Assembly (NCBI GenBank): GCA_022572335.1
Contig: JACZWD010000037.1
Coordinates: 1 to 16,052 of the forward strand
Origin: Pseudomonadota bacterium
GTDB taxonomy: Bacteria; Pseudomonadota; Alphaproteobacteria; Rhodospirillales; 2-02-FULL-58-16
Direction of reading: 5' to 3'
Length of the DNA: 16,052 bases
The first letter of the stretch is position 1. The number at the start of each line of letters is the position of its first letter. The notes under the pieces were generated by a model. It did no database searches. It worked only from the letters and a program-made list of their open reading frames with translations, and had not been told where the DNA came from. The position numbers and the translations under genes were made by a program. Below, piece by piece: positions 5,400 to 12,647 of the stretch.

Positions 5400-6476
5400 A
5401 TGGGCATGGCACAGGATATCTGCGTGATCGTGGCAGCCGAGGACCGCGCGCGACTGGCCGCTGTCGCCGGCGATCGGAGCCGCCCGCTCAAGCATGTACA
5501 GCGGGCTCGGATTGTTCTGTTTTCCGCGGATCGATTGCCGGTGACCGAGGTGGCGCGCCGCGCCGGGGTGAGCCGGCCGGCGGTCTGGCGCTGGCAGCGG
5601 CGCTATGGCGAGCAGGGTGTGGACGGTCTGCTGCGCGACAAGTCCCGGCCGCCCGGCAAGCCGCCGCTGCCTTTTGCGACCGTGGCCCGGGTGCTGGCGC
5701 TTACCTGCTCGGAACCGCCGGGTGAGACCACCCACTGGACCGGCCGGGCGATGGCCAAGGCGGTCGCCATCAGCCTGCGCTCGGTGCAGCGCATCTGGGC
5801 GACGCACAGGCTCCAGCCGCATCGCATCCGCACCTTCAAGCGGTCGAACGATCCGGCCTTCGCCGAAAAGGTCGAAGACATCGTGGGCCTCTACATGAAC
5901 CCGCCAGCCCACGCCATGGTGTTGTCGCTGGACGAGAAGTCTCAGATCCAGGCCCTCGACCGCACCCAGCCCGGGCTGCCGCTGAAGCCCGGAAAGTGCG
6001 GCACCATGACCCACGACTACAAGCGCCACGGCACCACCACTCTGTTCGCCGCCTTCAACGTCCTCGACGGCACCGTGATCGGCCGCTGCATGCAGCGGCA
6101 CCGCCATCAGGAGTTCATCCGCTTCCTCAACTCCATCGAGCGTGCGGTGCCGCCGGGCAAGCCGATCCACGCCATCGTCGACAACTACGCCACCCACAAG
6201 CACCCGAAAGTCCTGGCCTGGCTGGAGCGCCATCCCCGTTGGGTCTTCCATTTCACGCCAACCTCCGCCTCCTGGCTGAACGCCGTGGAAGGCTTCTTCT
6301 CCGCCCTCACCCGCAAGCGCCTCAAGCGTGGCGTGTTTCACTCCGTCGTCGATCTCCAAGCCGCCATCAACCGCTACATCGAGCAACACAACCATGACCC
6401 AAAGCCCTTCGTCTGGACCAAATCCTCCGAAACAATCCTCGCCAAGATCGACCGGCTACCTGTACCTTCCGAATGA
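5400..6476 (+). CDS. IS630-family DDE transposase
   Basis: 358 residues, full length for the family. The N-terminal helix-turn-helix region (about residues 30-85) includes LPVTEVARRAGVSRPAVWRW and the linker DKSRPPGKPP. The catalytic domain has Asp178 in LSLDEKSQ, Asp261 in AIVDNYATHKHP and Glu297 in ASWLNAVEGFFS; the last two are separated by 35 residues, close to the DD34E layout of IS630. The enzyme cuts and moves the element into TA sites. ATG 5400 is used; ATG 5406 is equally possible because no clear ribosome site separates them. No frameshift or stop is present, so it is probably active, and the element looks recent. Confidence 0.95.
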   Translation: MGMAQDICVIVAAEDRARLAAVAGDRSRPLKHVQRARIVLFSADRLPVTEVARRAGVSRPAVWRWQRRYGEQGVDGLLRDKSRPPGKPPLPFATVARVLALTCSEPPGETTHWTGRAMAKAVAISLRSVQRIWATHRLQPHRIRTFKRSNDPAFAEKVEDIVGLYMNPPAHAMVLSLDEKSQIQALDRTQPGLPLKPGKCGTMTHDYKRHGTTTLFAAFNVLDGTVIGRCMQRHRHQEFIRFLNSIERAVPPGKPIHAIVDNYATHKHPKVLAWLERHPRWVFHFTPTSASWLNAVEGFFSALTRKRLKRGVFHSVVDLQAAINRYIEQHNHDPKPFVWTKSSETILAKIDRLPVPSE

Positions 6477-6486
6477 GTCGGTGCAC
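6471..6486 (-). repeat. Right terminal inverted repeat of the IS630 element
   Basis: Read on the minus strand it is GTGCACCGACTCATTC, adjacent to the TA at 6487-6488. It overlaps the last two codons of the transposase. Confidence 0.8.
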
Positions 6487-6517
6487 TAGTATCGACGGAA
6501 CCCACGTAAATGACCCG

Positions 6518-6533
6518 GCCGGTCCATACCGGC
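6518..6533 (+). other. Small hairpin between the IS and the AsmA gene
   Basis: GCCGGT-CCAT-ACCGGC, a 6-bp perfect stem, lies in the 78-base stretch that joined glnB to the AsmA gene before the insertion. No T-run follows. It may be a weak processing or attenuation structure, or chance in GC-rich DNA. Confidence 0.25.
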
Positions 6534-6566
6534 GCGGAAAGTTCGGCACTGGGAGGTGTCGCAATC

Positions 6567-9500
6567 ATGAAAAAGGTTGGACTCGTTCTCCTTGGCTTGG
6601 TCGTGCTGCTGGTTGCCGCCGTCCTGGTGGCCCCGCGGCTGATCGACTGGAACGGCTACAAGCCGGAGATTGCGCAGGCGGTCAAGGAGGCGACCGGGCG
6701 CACTCTGGTAATCGGCGGCGATATCGAGGTGTCGATCTTTCCCGGGATCTCCTTCCGCCTGAGCGACGTCAGCCTGTCCAACGCGGAGGGCGCGGCCGAG
6801 GCCCGGATGTTCACCCTGGAAAGCGTGCGCGGCAAGCTCGCGCTCCTGCCGCTGATCTCCCGTGAGGTGGTTGTCGAAGAGCTGGTGATCCAGGCGCCGG
6901 TCCTTCACCTCGCGGTCGACGAGATCGGCCGGCCCAACTGGGTCTTCGCGGGCGCCACGCCGGCGCCGGCGGAAGCGGAGACGCAAACGCCGGGGGACGA
7001 GGGCCTGCCCATTGCCGACCTCAAACTGGGTGACGTGCGCCTGGAAGATGGGCTGGTCACCTTTCGCGACGCGCGCACCGGCCAGGAGGTGGTGGCCAAG
7101 GCGATCACACTGAAAGCGGCCCTCAAGGATCTTTCCGCCCCCTTCACCCTGGACGGCACCCTGACCCTCAACGGGGAGCCGGTGACGCTCAAGGTTTCGC
7201 TGGATTCACCGGGTAGCCTCCTGGGCGGCGGCCGCGCCGCACTCGGCGCCACGCTCGAGGCGCCGCGACTCAAACTGAGCTATAGCGGCGGCCTGCGGCA
7301 AAAGCCGGTGCCGGCCCTGGACGGCACCTTCGATCTCTCCATTCCCTCGGTGGGCAAGTTGGCGGCGTGGCTGAAACGGCCGCTCGAGGCCGGCCGGCCG
7401 GACCCGGGGCCGCTCAAGGTCCATGCGGTCTTCGAGGGCCAGGGAGCCAGGATGACGCTCAAGGAAGCGACGATCGAAGGCGCAGCGCTTCGCGCCAGGG
7501 CGACCGGCAGCTTCGACGGCTCGGGCGAGATCGCCAGGATCGCGTTCAATCTCGAGGCCGGCGTGCTCGACATCGACCGCTATCTGCCGCCGCCGGCGGA
7601 AACGGCGGTGGCCGCGGAACCCGGGGCGAAACGGCCGGAAAAGAAAGGAAAGCGCGATCCCTTCGCCGCCATCCCGGACGCGCCCTTCGACCTTGCCCCG
7701 CTCAAACAGACCGAAGCGGAGATCAAGATCGCCATCGGCGGCGTCAAGGCGATGGGCTACCGGGTGGGCAAGGTCGGGCTTAGCGTCAGCCTGCGGAAAG
7801 GCGTGCTGGCCGTCGATCTGAAGGAGCTTCGGCTCTACGGCGGCAACGTGACCGGAAAGCTCAAGCTCGACGGCTCGGGCGACACCCTGGGCGCCGACAC
7901 CACCTTCGTCGTAAACAAGGTGAACGTGGGCGCCCTGGCCCGCGCCGCCCAGGGCGGCCAGGCCAAGGTGGCCGGTATCGCGTCGGGCCGGCTGCGGGCC
8001 AAGGGCAGGGGCAAGAGCCCGCGGGCGCTGGTGCAGAGCCTGGTGGCGACCGCTTCGCTGTCCCTCGGCGGTATCGACGTGAAGGACGCGCCGGGCGCCC
8101 TTAGCAAGCTCGATCTCACGTTCGATCTTCCCGGCGTCGAGGCGAGGCCGAGGATCAAGGGCAAACTGGTCTACAACAAAGAGCCGGTCGCCTTCTCCCT
8201 CACCCTTGACCCACTGGCGAAGGTGCTGTCCGGCGCACGCTTCGCGACCAAGCTGGATGTCCGCTCCAAACGACTGAAGCTGAGCTACGACGGCGCGGTC
8301 CAGACCGAACCGGTGCCCGGCCTGGACGGCCGCTTCAGGCTCGACGTGCCGTCGGTGGGCAAGCTGCTGGCGTGGCTCGAAAATCCCCTGCCCAAGGGCC
8401 AGCCCGATCCGGGGCCGCTCACGGTCAATGCGGTGCTCAGCGCCGACGGACCGAAGGTCACGCTCAAGGAGGCGATCATCAAGGGCAAGGCGCTCAACGT
8501 CAAGGCGAGCGGCAGCTTCGACGGCTCGGGCGAGATCGCCAGGATCGTGCTCTACCTCGAGGCCGGCGTGCTCGATATCGACCGCTATCTGCCGCCGCCG
8601 GCCGAGGCGGCCAAGGACGACAAGCCGGCGGCCCGGGCCGCGCCCGCGGGTAATCCGCTGGCCGCCCTGTCCGACGAGCCGTTCGATCTGACGCCGCTCC
8701 GCAAGACCGAGGCGACCGTCTCGGTACGGCTCGGCGGGCTCAAGGCCATGGGCTATAAGCTCGGCAGGACGGCGCTTACGGCCAGTCTCAAGGGTGCCGT
8801 GTTCAATGCGACCCTCGAGGAACTTCGGCTCTACGGCGGTACCGTGACCGGCAAGGTCAGGCTCGATGGCACGGGCGGCGCGCTCGGAATCGATACGGCG
8901 CTCACCATCGACAAGGTCGACATCGGGGCGCTGGCCCGGGCCGCACAAGGCGCCGCCGCCAAGGTCACGGGCGTCGCCTCGGTAACGCTGCACGCCAAGG
9001 GCCGCGGCAAGAGCCCGCGGGCGCTGGCCGAAAGCCTGGTCGCCAATGTCGATCTCAGGCTGGGCGGCGTCGACATCAAGGACGCGGGCGTGGGCACGGT
9101 ATCGGAAGCCGCGCTCACCTTCGACATGCAAGGCTTCGACCGGCCGATGGCGGTCAAGGGCAGCATCACCTACAACAAGGAGACGGTATCCCTCGACGTC
9201 GGGCTGGCGCCTTTGAAGCAGGTGCTCTCGGGCCAGGCTTTCGATCTGACGGTGGCCGTTGCCTCCAATCTGCTGAACGCGCGGTATGGCGGAAAGGTGC
9301 AAACCGAGCCGGCGCCGGGACTTAACGGCCGTTTCGATCTCGACGTGTCCTCGGTCGGCAGGCTGGCGGCCTGGCTGGGCCGGCCCTTGGACCCGGCGCA
9401 GCCCGATCCCGGGCCGCTCATAGTCACGGCGCTGATGAGCGCCGACGGCGCCAAGGTGGTCCTCAAGGAGGCGACGATCGACGGCAAGGCGATCGAGGTC

Positions 9501-10736
9501 AGGGCGACGGCGCGTGTCGATACCTCGCGGGCGGTCACGCGCTTCGATGCGACCATCGACATCATCGAGGCCGATCTGAACGCCTACCTGCCGCCGCAAA
9601 AGGAGGGACAGGAAGAAGCTCCAGCCCCTGCCGCCCCGGCGGGACCCACGGGCTGGAGCGAAGACCCGTTCGATGTGTCGGCGCTGCGCCAGGCGGAAGG
9701 ACAAGTGAAAGTGACGATCGGCCGCGTGCGCTACGGCGAGCTCGACATCGAAAAAGGTGCGGTGACGCTGACGCTGGCGAACGGAGTGCTGAAGGCCGTC
9801 GTCGAGAAGCTGCAGATGGCCGGCGGCGTCGTCGATTTAGGCGTCACCGTCGATGGCTCGCAAAATGCCCTGGCCATCGACTACCAGGTGAACGTGACCG
9901 GCGTGCAGGCGCGCCCTGTCTTGAAGACCTTCGCCGGCAGCGACCGCCTGAGCGGTACCGTCGACTTCCAGACGGCCGGTCGGGCGGAAGGGGTAAACCA
10001 AAAGCAAATGGTCGAAACCCTGAACGGCCAGGGACGCTTCGAGTTCAAGAATGGCGCGATCCACGGCATCAACATCGCCTCGGCTCTGCGCAAGGCGAAA
10101 ACCCTGGGCTTCGGCGAATCGGGCGAACAGAAAACCGACTTCGCGGAACTCTCCGGCAGCTTCACCATCACCGACGGCGTGCTGGAGAACCGCGATCTCA
10201 AGATGCTTGCCCCGCTGGTCCGCCTGACGGGTAGTGGGCTGGTGCCGATGCCGCCGCGCGCAATCGACTACAAGGCGGTGGCCAAGCTGGTCGCCTCGCT
10301 CCAGGGTCAGGGCGGCGAGGATGCCTTGGCCGGCCTGTCGATCCCGGTCACGATCACGGGATCGTGGGACAAGCCGGAGATCGGCGTCGACTGGAAGAGC
10401 GTCTTCACCGAGGCCGCCCTGGATCCGAGCCGGCTTACCAACCTGCCGGACGACCTGCGGAATTTCGGCACCAGCCTGGGGGTCAAGCTGCCGCTCCCCG
10501 GTATGCCCACGGGCACGGACGAGACCGGCGAGACCGGCGGGACGGGCGGCATCCTGGGCGGCGTGCTCAAGATGATCCCCGGCCTGTCGGGCGGCGAGCA
10601 GCCGCAACAGGAGCCACCGCAGGCGCTGCCGCCGCCGCCCCAACAGGAATCACCGCCGCCGCCGCCGCCGCAAAAGGAGCAAGCGCCCAGCCTGTTAAGC
10701 CCGCTCAAGAACCTGAAAGGGCTGTTCGGGAATTAG
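6567..10736 (+). CDS. AsmA-family protein with three tandem copies of its central region
   Basis: 1389 residues, about twice the usual size of alphaproteobacterial AsmA-like proteins (from memory, 600-700). ATG 6567 has GGGAGGTG (6551-6558) at good spacing. An N-terminal anchor (about residues 4-22, VGLVLLGLVVLLVAAVLVA) is followed by the AsmA start RLIDWNGYKPEIAQAV, GRTLVIGGDIEVSIFPG and GRPNWVF. Three similar blocks begin at residues 235, 570 and 903. Each carries PxLxG-F-L-S-VG-LAAWL, QPDPGPL, a Lys-Glu-Ala helix and YLPP, and the first two share GSFDGSGEIARI. The last block runs into the AsmA C-terminal domain (NGQGRFEFKNGAIHGINI). A Pro/Gln-rich tail follows. AsmA proteins sit in the inner membrane, extend into the periplasm and are tied to outer-membrane assembly and lipid movement. 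The triplication would lengthen the periplasmic part. No gene partner is obvious. Confidence 0.93.
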   Translation: MKKVGLVLLGLVVLLVAAVLVAPRLIDWNGYKPEIAQAVKEATGRTLVIGGDIEVSIFPGISFRLSDVSLSNAEGAAEARMFTLESVRGKLALLPLISREVVVEELVIQAPVLHLAVDEIGRPNWVFAGATPAPAEAETQTPGDEGLPIADLKLGDVRLEDGLVTFRDARTGQEVVAKAITLKAALKDLSAPFTLDGTLTLNGEPVTLKVSLDSPGSLLGGGRAALGATLEAPRLKLSYSGGLRQKPVPALDGTFDLSIPSVGKLAAWLKRPLEAGRPDPGPLKVHAVFEGQGARMTLKEATIEGAALRARATGSFDGSGEIARIAFNLEAGVLDIDRYLPPPAETAVAAEPGAKRPEKKGKRDPFAAIPDAPFDLAPLKQTEAEIKIAIGGVKAMGYRVGKVGLSVSLRKGVLAVDLKELRLYGGNVTGKLKLDGSGDTLGADTTFVVNKVNVGALARAAQGGQAKVAGIASGRLRAKGRGKSPRALVQSLVATASLSLGGIDVKDAPGALSKLDLTFDLPGVEARPRIKGKLVYNKEPVAFSLTLDPLAKVLSGARFATKLDVRSKRLKLSYDGAVQTEPVPGLDGRFRLDVPSVGKLLAWLENPLPKGQPDPGPLTVNAVLSADGPKVTLKEAIIKGKALNVKASGSFDGSGEIARIVLYLEAGVLDIDRYLPPPAEAAKDDKPAARAAPAGNPLAALSDEPFDLTPLRKTEATVSVRLGGLKAMGYKLGRTALTASLKGAVFNATLEELRLYGGTVTGKVRLDGTGGALGIDTALTIDKVDIGALARAAQGAAAKVTGVASVTLHAKGRGKSPRALAESLVANVDLRLGGVDIKDAGVGTVSEAALTFDMQGFDRPMAVKGSITYNKETVSLDVGLAPLKQVLSGQAFDLTVAVASNLLNARYGGKVQTEPAPGLNGRFDLDVSSVGRLAAWLGRPLDPAQPDPGPLIVTALMSADGAKVVLKEATIDGKAIEVRATARVDTSRAVTRFDATIDIIEADLNAYLPPQKEGQEEAPAPAAPAGPTGWSEDPFDVSALRQAEGQVKVTIGRVRYGELDIEKGAVTLTLANGVLKAVVEKLQMAGGVVDLGVTVDGSQNALAIDYQVNVTGVQARPVLKTFAGSDRLSGTVDFQTAGRAEGVNQKQMVETLNGQGRFEFKNGAIHGINIASALRKAKTLGFGESGEQKTDFAELSGSFTITDGVLENRDLKMLAPLVRLTGSGLVPMPPRAIDYKAVAKLVASLQGQGGEDALAGLSIPVTITGSWDKPEIGVDWKSVFTEAALDPSRLTNLPDDLRNFGTSLGVKLPLPGMPTGTDETGETGGTGGILGGVLKMIPGLSGGEQPQQEPPQALPPPPQQESPPPPPPQKEQAPSLLSPLKNLKGLFGN
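7269..8273 (+). repeat. AsmA internal repeat unit 1
   Basis: Codons 235-569, beginning LKLSYSGG. Bases 7506-7542 are identical to 8511-8547 in unit 2 (37 bases, offset 1005). Such DNA-level identity points to a fairly recent in-frame duplication. Confidence 0.85.
8274..9272 (+). repeat. AsmA internal repeat unit 2
   Basis: Codons 570-902, beginning LKLSYDGA. It is closest to unit 1 in its first third and to both neighbours in the KGRGKSPRAL segment, which is shared by units 1 and 2 near 8010 and 9005 with a 22-base identical stretch. Confidence 0.85.
9273..10060 (+). repeat. AsmA internal repeat unit 3, diverging into the C-terminal domain
   Basis: Begins LNARYGGKVQTEPAPG (codon 903) and keeps VSSVGRLAAWL, QPDPGPL, LKEATIDGKAIEV and YLPPQ. 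It then changes gradually into the canonical AsmA C-terminal region, so it is probably the ancestral module. The right boundary is approximate. Confidence 0.7.
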
Positions 10737-11150
10737 TGGCCTGTATCGGCTAAATTGCTCCCATACGATCGCTTTTCCCGCTTCCCCGGCAGGAGAGGAG
10801 GCGCCGGCGATGCGGGGCCATCCACCCTCCGCAGCGGCAGCCCGGCCTTCGCAGCCGAAACGGCTGCTTCGGCGGAGTTGGCCGCCGCTGCTGCGGAGGA
10901 GGGCTTGGCAAGCCTTCCCGACGCCCCATATACCAGCCTCCACCCTGGTCATGCTCCGCGGCGCGTGGGGGCGCGGGAGCCGGGCGGGGCGGAACGCTTT
11001 TTCGGCCCTTGGAGGATACGCGGTTTGGACGTATCGTTTTGTCGTTGCTGATAATTTCGGGGCCGTGCGGTTGCTTCGGGCGGCCGGCGGCGGGGCGTCA
11101 CCACCCATCGCGTGCGCGCACCGCGGATGGGGCAACGGGAGGAACGCACC
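10737..11150. other. Non-coding gap before the fumarase operon
   Basis: Reading frames here encode Arg/Pro/Ala-rich sequence with no recognisable family, so I see no gene. It holds a nested inverted repeat (10826-10899), a small hairpin GGCTT-GGC-AAGCC (10902-10914) without a T-run, and a weak promoter candidate TTGGAC (11025-11030) with GATAAT (11050-11055) at a long 19-base spacing. The promoter of the downstream operon should lie here. Confidence 0.6.
10826..10899. repeat. Nested inverted repeat upstream of the fumarase operon
   Basis: Outer arms CCTCCGCAGC (10826-10835) and GCTGCGGAGG (10890-10899) are perfect 10-base complements, extendable by GGC/GCC across a 3-base bulge. Inside is a perfect 7-bp hairpin GCAGCCG-AAA-CGGCTGC (10851-10867). 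No T-run follows. It could be a Rho-independent-like or Rho-blocking structure after the AsmA gene, an RNA leader element, or a palindromic repeat family. Confidence 0.6.
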
Positions 11151-12026
11151 ATGATCGTTGACCTTGCGGTCGCCGAGGAGACGGCGAAGCTCCTCTACAT
11201 CCGCGCCCTCAAGCTGCTGCCCGACGACGTGAAGGAGGGCTTCGCCCGCCTCGACGCCGGCGAATCGGACGCCACGGCCAAGGACGTGCTCGCCACCATG
11301 ATCAGGAACATCGACGTGGCGGAGAAGACCGACAACCTGCTGTGCCAGGATACCGGCATCCCCATCTACAACGTCACCATCGGGCGCAACGTCGACGTCG
11401 ACGGTTTCGCCCTCAAGGAAGCCATCCGGCGCGGCTGCGCGCGGGCGACCAAGGAATACCCGCTGCGCTCCTCCATCGTCCATCCCCTCACCCGGGTGAA
11501 CGAGCACACCTCGTGCGGCCGGCGGGTGCCGGTGATCAACATCGACTTCTCCGACACCGAAGACGAGCTGCTGATCGAGATGATCCCCAAGGGCAGCGGC
11601 TCGGAGAACGGCTCGTTCCTCAAGATGTGCATCCCGGCCGAAGGGGTGGACGGCATCAAGGTCTTCGTCATCGACAAGGTGCTGGAGGCCGGCGGCAGGG
11701 TGTGCCCGCCGACCATCGTCGGCGTCGGCGTCGGCGGCACCGCGGATCTGTGCGTCCATCTGGCGAAGATAGCGGCGACGCGCCCCCTCGGCACCAGCTG
11801 CGACGATCCCGACGGCGCCAGGCTGGAAGAGGAGCTGACCACGGCGGTGAACAGCCTGGGCGTCGGCCCCCAGGGCCTGGGCGGCGATTCGACCGCGTTC
11901 GCCGTGCATGTCGAGATGGCGGCGACCCACATCACCATGAATCCCGTCGCCGTCAACATCCAGTGCCACTCGGCGCGCCGCGCCAGCGCCACGTTTACGC
12001 CCGACGGCATCGAGCTGGGGTTTTAG
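11151..12026 (+). CDS. Class I Fe-S fumarate hydratase (or tartrate dehydratase-type), alpha subunit
   Basis: 291 residues. ATG 11151 follows GGGAGGA (11137-11143). This is the N-terminal, cluster-binding half of class I fumarases, also found in L-tartrate dehydratase (TtdA). The expected 4Fe-4S cysteines are Cys65 (LLCQDTGIP), Cys185 (CPPTIVGVGVGGT) and Cys272 (IQCHSARRA). Asp67, Arg106 (PLRSSIV) and His260 (THITMNP) fall where, from memory of the Leishmania class I fumarase, the substrate-binding Asp, Arg and His lie. It hydrates fumarate to L-malate or the reverse with the beta subunit, 9 bases downstream. The split two-subunit form is common in anaerobes and many alphaproteobacteria. Mesaconate or tartrate are possible alternative substrates. 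Oxygen sensitivity is expected for the family. Confidence 0.9.
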   Translation: MIVDLAVAEETAKLLYIRALKLLPDDVKEGFARLDAGESDATAKDVLATMIRNIDVAEKTDNLLCQDTGIPIYNVTIGRNVDVDGFALKEAIRRGCARATKEYPLRSSIVHPLTRVNEHTSCGRRVPVINIDFSDTEDELLIEMIPKGSGSENGSFLKMCIPAEGVDGIKVFVIDKVLEAGGRVCPPTIVGVGVGGTADLCVHLAKIAATRPLGTSCDDPDGARLEEELTTAVNSLGVGPQGLGGDSTAFAVHVEMAATHITMNPVAVNIQCHSARRASATFTPDGIELGF

Positions 12027-12035
12027 GGACTGGCC

Positions 12036-12647
12036 ATGACCGATCACGACCTTCGAATGCCGTGCAGCGAAGCCGACGTGCGCAAGCTCAGGATCGGCGA
12101 TCACGTGACCCTGCAGGGGACCCTGTTCGGCATCCGCGACGCGACCCAGATCCACATGTTCGACAAGGGCCGCAACACCCGCTTCGACCTGAACGGCCAC
12201 GCGGTGATCCACACCGCCCCCAACGTCAGGAAGGTGGAGCCGTCGGAACAATTCCCGGTGGGCTACGCGCCCCTTTGCGTCGGCACCACGACGAGCGCCC
12301 GCATGGAGCGCTTCACCCGCCCCTTGATGAAGCAGTACGGCGTGCGCATCATCATCGGCAAGGGCGGCCTGGGCGACGAGTCGTTGAAGGCGTTCGCGGA
12401 CCTGGGCGGCGTCTACGTGGCCATCATCGGAGGTACGGCGGCCCTGGAGACGACCTGGATCGAGACCATCGAGGACGTGGACCTGGACGACCTCAACCCG
12501 GAAAGCCTGTGGAAGTTCAGGATCAGGAATTTCGGCCCCCTGCGGGTGGCCATGGATTCCCATGGCGGCAGCCTCTATGACACGGTGCGCCGCGACGCCG
12601 CCGGCCGCCGCGCCGCGGCCCTCGCGTCCATGGGGGTGCGCGGTTGA
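12036..12647 (+). CDS. Class I Fe-S fumarate hydratase, beta subunit
   Basis: 203 residues, the C-terminal half of class I fumarases (TtdB-like). Visible motifs are LRIGDHVTLQGTLFGIRDA, FDLNGHAVIHTAPNV, the substrate loop TTTSARM (Thr85, Arg89) and GKGGLG (Lys109), and ESLWKFRIRNFGPL at the end. Arg34, Thr85, Arg89 and Lys109 correspond to the substrate-binding set of the family, so the active site looks complete together with the alpha subunit. The segment after Arg34 reads RDATQIH, whereas fumarases and TtdB usually read RDxxHxR, so a His near the substrate is replaced by Gln38. Its stop overlaps the next gene's start by 4 bases, implying translational coupling with the flavoprotein. Confidence 0.9.
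   Translation: MTDHDLRMPCSEADVRKLRIGDHVTLQGTLFGIRDATQIHMFDKGRNTRFDLNGHAVIHTAPNVRKVEPSEQFPVGYAPLCVGTTTSARMERFTRPLMKQYGVRIIIGKGGLGDESLKAFADLGGVYVAIIGGTAALETTWIETIEDVDLDDLNPESLWKFRIRNFGPLRVAMDSHGGSLYDTVRRDAAGRRAAALASMGVRG

Larger units (their letters stand above)
5349..6486 (+). mobile_element. IS630-family insertion sequence, apparently complete
   Basis: A 1138-bp element bounded by imperfect terminal inverted repeats (GTGCACTGACGCAAAC on the left, GTGCACCGACTCATTC on the right, 12 of 16 matching) and flanked by TA at 5347-5348 and 6487-6488, the TA duplication typical of IS630/Tc1-mariner. It carries one intact transposase with a full DDE triad. Removing the element and one TA gives ATC-TAG-TAT, so the host glnB stop existed before insertion and is restored by the G at the IS end. 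The element lies in the same direction as its neighbours and may change transcription into the AsmA gene. Confidence 0.92.

Noticed and set aside
7206..9704. 832-codon open frame antisense to the AsmA gene
   Set aside because: High-GC codon bias leaves long open antisense frames. The product is Arg/Gly/His-rich without motifs, while the plus-strand protein is clearly AsmA.
10755..11154. Short plus-strand frames in the gap before the fumarase operon
   Set aside because: Arg/Ala/Pro-rich, no family match, no convincing ribosome site, and they overlap strong inverted repeats.
10695..12563. 622-codon antisense frame across the gap and the fumarase genes
   Set aside because: It spans two well-supported plus-strand genes and a non-coding gap and has a composition typical of antisense shadows.
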